This document shows, piece by piece, positions 7,392 to 10,063 of a stretch of 10,063 nucleotides of DNA; positions within the stretch are counted from its first letter, which is position 1, and each line of letters starts with the position of its first letter. The stretch lies in assembly GCA_903858975.1 (NCBI GenBank), contig CAIOKW010000171.1, forward strand, positions 1 through 10,063, given 5' to 3'. The stretch comes from Oligoflexia bacterium. Its GTDB lineage: Bacteria; Bdellovibrionota; UBA1018; CAIMNF01. The notes under the pieces are model-generated. The model was not told the DNA's origin. It did not search any database and worked only from the letters and a program-made list of their open reading frames with translations. Made by a program: the position numbers and the translations under genes.

Positions 7392-8799
7392 AATTGACTC
7401 CTAAGCGGATGCGGCCCAGAGGGCGCATGTCGGCTAAAAATTCAGCTCCTTTGTCAGGAGATACATCTCGGAAACTGGAAAGGATGTCTGCTCCGGCAAT
7501 GAGAAGGACGTTGGATTTTAACTTGTAGTTGAAATCACCCGCAAGCCAGTCGCCCTTGATGCTGTACTCATGAATATATTTAAGGATGAGGCTTGGTGCG
7601 TGAGGATTTGTGGTCCCCAAAGTTGTTTTGAATGCGAGTTGGGTCGCATTTCGATAAAGGATGCGGGAGCTAAAAATGCTGCTATTGGGATCAGCATAGG
7701 GTCCTACATCGGATTCTAATCCACCAAAAACCCAAATTTGAGAGAGGATGATTTTACTTTGTTTGATTTCATACTGAACCCATGGGCTCCAGCTGATGGA
7801 AGAGCTGAGTGGGGTGGTGGTATAATCAGCAGGAATTGCGTCCGGTACGGGTTGATCTACAAGCGCGATGAGCCCGAACTGAAGCGAGTTATCATAGCGA
7901 TAGGCCACTTCAGCATCATAAAGATGGTGATGAATGAGTCTTGGCTTTAAATTGACAACAATTTGATCGAGTGGAATGGCGAGCGAGGCCTCGAGGGCGA
8001 TGGGGAAATAGTTAAGGGGAAGGTACCCGTAAACGAATTTACCAAAGAATGGAATTTCTCGTTTTGTCTCCATCATGAAGGCAAAGCTGGGGCGAAAAAG
8101 AATCTTTGCAATCGAAGGAATATCAATCTTATATCCGAGGGGAGTTGCTCGGTTCAAAAGGGTAAAGGTTTGAGGTGCTGAGGTAACTGCTTGAGGATGT
8201 TCAGCAGCAAAATGATCGTCTTCAATAACAACATTTGGACTGGTCTCAGGGAAGGCAATTCCGGACAGGAAGATTCTAAAGTTAAACTTTTGAGTCTCTG
8301 TATAGGCAAATACCCCAGTGAGGCCCTGTGAAAATGAGCGCAATCGGTCCCAGCTATCGATCGGCTCAAATTGTCCTTGCCCCCAAAGCTCATCAAGCTT
8401 CGTCCAGCCAATGAGTCTGCGTCCGAATGTGAATCGGAGAGGGGATTCATAGCTCTGATCTTTTTCACCCCAGTAGAGATTGCGAGATGAAATTTCAAAA
8501 GCTCGAGGATGACTCGGGCTGATTTGAAACTTTAAGTCTCCTGCATATTCATTTTGATCATGGTCATCAGAGGTTGCATCTTCAGACTCAGAATTGAACT
8601 TCATCCCAGCGCTCAGTACCGGAAAAAGTGAAGGATTCACTCGATTGCCATAGAATTGAGTTTCAAACCCTAAGTCATAACGGGGTGAGAGTGCGAACGC
8701 ACGGGTAGAGAGGAGAAGCAGAATCCCGAAGACGATGAACTTTACAGACCCTTGAAGGGGGGTCTGAACTAAATGCGAAGCTCGTTTATAAATAAACAT
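7381..8799 (-). CDS. Outer-membrane beta-barrel protein, unknown function
   Basis: A 472-residue exported protein with no family I can name. The signal peptide has a basic, rather long N-region, hydrophobic core FIVFGILLLL and likely cleavage after AFA (residue 36). The mature chain alternates polar and hydrophobic residues and is rich in Tyr, Phe and Trp, as in porin-like barrels. It ends RLGVNYAF, the terminal-Phe signal read by the BAM machinery. Other marks are an acidic stretch at 71-84, WGQGQ at 139-143 and QGLTG at 158-162, loosely like large substrate-specific porins, but this is not enough to name one. The open frame extends to an ATG at 8889. I chose 8799 because the longer form puts 30 residues before the signal peptide, overlaps the divergent gene and lacks a ribosome site. 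The 8799 start also lacks a Shine-Dalgarno sequence and may be nearly leaderless. It is the first gene of the unit with the lipoprotein. Confidence 0.87.
   Translation of the reverse strand: MFIYKRASHLVQTPLQGSVKFIVFGILLLLSTRAFALSPRYDLGFETQFYGNRVNPSLFPVLSAGMKFNSESEDATSDDHDQNEYAGDLKFQISPSHPRAFEISSRNLYWGEKDQSYESPLRFTFGRRLIGWTKLDELWGQGQFEPIDSWDRLRSFSQGLTGVFAYTETQKFNFRIFLSGIAFPETSPNVVIEDDHFAAEHPQAVTSAPQTFTLLNRATPLGYKIDIPSIAKILFRPSFAFMMETKREIPFFGKFVYGYLPLNYFPIALEASLAIPLDQIVVNLKPRLIHHHLYDAEVAYRYDNSLQFGLIALVDQPVPDAIPADYTTTPLSSSISWSPWVQYEIKQSKIILSQIWVFGGLESDVGPYADPNSSIFSSRILYRNATQLAFKTTLGTTNPHAPSLILKYIHEYSIKGDWLAGDFNYKLKSNVLLIAGADILSSFRDVSPDKGAEFLADMRPLGRIRLGVNYAF
7398..7402 (-). promoter_or_regulatory. 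Shine-Dalgarno site for the lipoprotein gene
   Basis: AGGAG on the minus strand lies 6 bases before the lipoprotein ATG (7389-7391) and inside the last codons of the barrel gene. It decides the lipoprotein start and lets ribosomes finishing the barrel gene re-initiate. Confidence 0.8.
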
Positions 8800-8809
8800 T
8801 AACGCACTG

Positions 8810-8838
8810 TTTAAACCACAGAATGGGGGCCCTGTCAA
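8810..8838 (-). promoter_or_regulatory. Sigma70-type promoter for the barrel-lipoprotein unit
   Basis: On the minus strand a perfect -35 box TTGACA (8833-8838) is followed after 17 bases by TTTAAA (8810-8815), four of six matches to the -10 consensus and within an 8-bp palindrome GTTTAAAC. Transcription would start near 8803, only a few bases before the ATG at 8799, so the message would be almost leaderless. This fits the missing Shine-Dalgarno sequence. Confidence 0.55.
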
Positions 8839-8841
8839 AAA

Positions 8842-8859
8842 TCTTATGCTAGCATAAGA
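8842..8859. promoter_or_regulatory. 18-bp perfect palindrome between divergent genes, possible operator
   Basis: TCTTATGCTAGCATAAGA is a perfect inverted repeat with no spacer. It sits just upstream of the minus-strand -35 box and immediately before the start of the plus-strand gene. Such a site suits a dimeric regulator acting on one or both genes. It also contains TATGCT on each strand, a weak -10 match (four of six), which could serve the plus-strand gene, though no good -35 box accompanies it. Regulator unknown. Confidence 0.45.
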
Positions 8860-8861
8860 GG
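8857..8861 (+). promoter_or_regulatory. Closely spaced Shine-Dalgarno-like site for the AddB-like gene
   Basis: AGAGG lies only 2 bases before the ATG at 8864, closer than is normally effective, and its first three bases form the edge of the palindrome. The start is nevertheless forced: an in-frame TAA lies at 8855-8857 and no other start codon occurs in frame until far downstream. Confidence 0.35.
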
Positions 8862-8863
8862 TA

Positions 8864-10063
8864 ATGGGTGAAGCGTTTAAGTCAATCATTGGAAGTATCG
8901 GCGGCCTTGAGCCAGAGGCCTATTTAATTCTCTCTTCGGGATTCGTTCGAGAAGAGTGGAAAACTCTTTGTTTTCAATCAGGTAGGGCTATTTCTGCCCG
9001 TGCAATTCAAAGCCCAAAGCAACTTGCAGAACTTCTAGTTCCTGAGTGTTCCGGTCAACTATTGGATCGTTCGACCCGCATCGAGCTCCTACGTGGAGTG
9101 TTGAAAGATCCCCATCTTCGTGAAGCGCTTCCGAAAAGCCTTGAGCATCGATTCCGCCCGAAGTTTTTTGATTCGCTGGATAGAGCGCTTCAGAAAGGGC
9201 GCGAGGTATTTGTGCATGCGGATGAGGCGGCCATTTTTAAGGACCGCCTCACTGAACGAACAGGGCAGGATGAGCGCAGGGATGAGTTTTTTGATCTGAA
9301 TCGTCTTTGGGAGAGTCTCCTTCGAGTTCGTAATTTTTACGATGACGCTCGACTTTTTGAGGTCGCGACCGAGCGCTTGAGGAACGAGGGGGCGCGCCTC
9401 CCGGTTTCTACTCTTTTTATCTTAGAACATTTTATTCCAAGCCCCAGAGTTCGTTATTTTTTAGAGGCTTTATCTCTCCAGCATTCATTGATTCACCGAC
9501 ACTCCCAGGCCCTGTTTCCCAAGCAATCAGAAACGATTTTGATTGAACCCAGGCGGACCCATTCCCTGGAGGATGGTGCTCATTTCTTATTGGATGAAAT
9601 TCTAAAGTCTGGGGATCTCCTCGAGCATGCCATCGTGATTGAAGATCGCCCCGAGGTGAGACGAACCATCAAACGGATCTCAGAGGAGCGCGGAGTATTG
9701 CTTCAAGACGCGAGGGATCCGACATTGGTTGCCCAAGCGGAGGAATTGAAAACCGCTCTCCTGGAGCTTGAGCTCGTAGCCAAGAATTATTCGAGCGAAT
9801 TAGTGCTGTCCTGGCTTTCTGCAAAGGAGCCTAAAAATGGAGAGATCAGAAGAAAAATTATTGAAAAGGGGATTACCCAGGGGCTTGAATCCTATCGATT
9901 TGATTCGGCAACGTTCTCGGGGCTCACAGAGCTCAAAAACCGATATTCCAATCGGATGACTCTTGGTGAGCTGATTACAGAAGTAAAAAAGACTGCGCGG
10001 TTATTTCTGCTGCCCTCTTGGGTCGATCAAGCCATTACACGGATGAGTCAAGATTGGTTAACC
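8864..10063 (+). CDS. AddB/RexB-like recombination nuclease subunit, N-terminal part
   Basis: The frame is open for 400 codons to the window edge, so the 3' end is missing. No single motif is diagnostic. The order of segments recalls the helicase-like N-terminal half of AddB-type proteins: an alpha-helical Arg- and Phe-rich region (about 68-170), a strand and loop LPVSTLFILEHFIPSPRVRYFLEAL (179-203, like the 'phi-phi-phi-x-x-F-x-x-P' segment), then HAIVIEDRPEVRRTIKRISEERG (255-277) resembling the 'Y-x-x-L-x-x-x-L-x-x-x-G-I-P' region. No Walker A motif is seen near the N-terminus, as in AddB forms with an inactive helicase fold. The PD-(D/E)XK nuclease domain and any iron-sulfur cysteines would lie beyond the window. 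Such proteins work with an AddA/UvrD-type helicase in double-strand break repair; an addA-like gene downstream would confirm it. It is transcribed divergently from the barrel gene and by eye appears richer in GC than the lipoprotein gene. Confidence 0.5.
   Translation, partial: MGEAFKSIIGSIGGLEPEAYLILSSGFVREEWKTLCFQSGRAISARAIQSPKQLAELLVPECSGQLLDRSTRIELLRGVLKDPHLREALPKSLEHRFRPKFFDSLDRALQKGREVFVHADEAAIFKDRLTERTGQDERRDEFFDLNRLWESLLRVRNFYDDARLFEVATERLRNEGARLPVSTLFILEHFIPSPRVRYFLEALSLQHSLIHRHSQALFPKQSETILIEPRRTHSLEDGAHFLLDEILKSGDLLEHAIVIEDRPEVRRTIKRISEERGVLLQDARDPTLVAQAEELKTALLELELVAKNYSSELVLSWLSAKEPKNGEIRRKIIEKGITQGLESYRFDSATFSGLTELKNRYSNRMTLGELITEVKKTARLFLLPSWVDQAITRMSQDWLT

Larger units (their letters stand above)
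8800..8863. other. Divergent intergenic region
   Basis: This 64-bp stretch is the only gap between genes. It holds the minus-strand promoter, the 18-bp palindrome and the 5' ends of both divergent genes. No terminator or small RNA gene is evident. Confidence 0.7.

Noticed and set aside
7738..8181. Two short plus-strand open frames antisense to the barrel gene
   Set aside because: They are short, motif-free shadows of the real gene.
8154..8498. 114-residue minus-strand open frame in another frame of the barrel gene
   Set aside because: The barrel frame has a signal peptide and C-terminal Phe signal; this frame has only low-complexity Leu and Ser content and no motif.
8837..8859. Palindrome followed by TTTTT on the minus strand read as a terminator
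   Set aside because: The stem is AT-rich with no natural loop, the T run is short, and it sits between divergent starts where a terminator has no obvious target.
8800..8889. Longer version of the barrel protein starting at 8889
   Set aside because: It would add 30 residues before the signal peptide, overlap the start of the divergent gene and span the promoter region; no ribosome site precedes it.

Overview
The window holds six protein-coding genes packed almost without gaps, and no RNA genes, insertion sequences or CRISPR arrays that I can see. Double-membrane features (an outer-membrane lipoprotein signal and a beta-barrel ending in Phe), mid-range GC and very long secreted proteins of unknown family point to a Gram-negative bacterium. 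The style resembles Bdellovibrionota or related predatory or deltaproteobacterial-type lineages, but that placement is a low-confidence inference because no marker gene is present.

Region 1 (1-3949, plus strand) is a tightly coupled operon. It has the 3' part of an RluA-family pseudouridine synthase gene, then two half-transporter ABC genes, each joined to the gene before it by an ATGA stop/start overlap. The two ABC proteins look like the two unequal halves of one heterodimeric exporter. The first has Asp in place of the catalytic Glu and has lost the A-loop aromatic. The second has the altered signature LSMGQ. These changes all fall in the same composite ATP site.

Region 2 (3876-8799, minus strand) is a two-gene unit. 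The upstream gene encodes an outer-membrane beta-barrel with a signal peptide and a C-terminal Phe. Its last 11 bases overlap the start of a gene for a very large lipoprotein (1171 residues). The lipoprotein carries one good EF-hand calcium loop and one near-canonical loop near its C-terminus, plus a long series of degenerate EF-hand-like loops along its length. I recognise no named family for either protein. The lipoprotein gene runs 74 bases into the 3' end of the second ABC gene, so the two operons converge with overlapping coding sequence and no intergenic terminator.

Region 3 (8800-8863) is the only real intergenic gap: a 64-bp divergent promoter region holding an 18-bp perfect palindrome and a TTGACA-N17-TTTAAA promoter facing the barrel gene.

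Region 4 (8864-10063, plus strand) is the first 400 codons of a gene that leaves the window. It resembles the N-terminal, helicase-like but P-loop-less part of AddB/RexB-type recombination nucleases. The most interesting content is the barrel plus EF-hand-like lipoprotein module, which may be an undescribed surface or envelope system, followed by the asymmetric ABC exporter.
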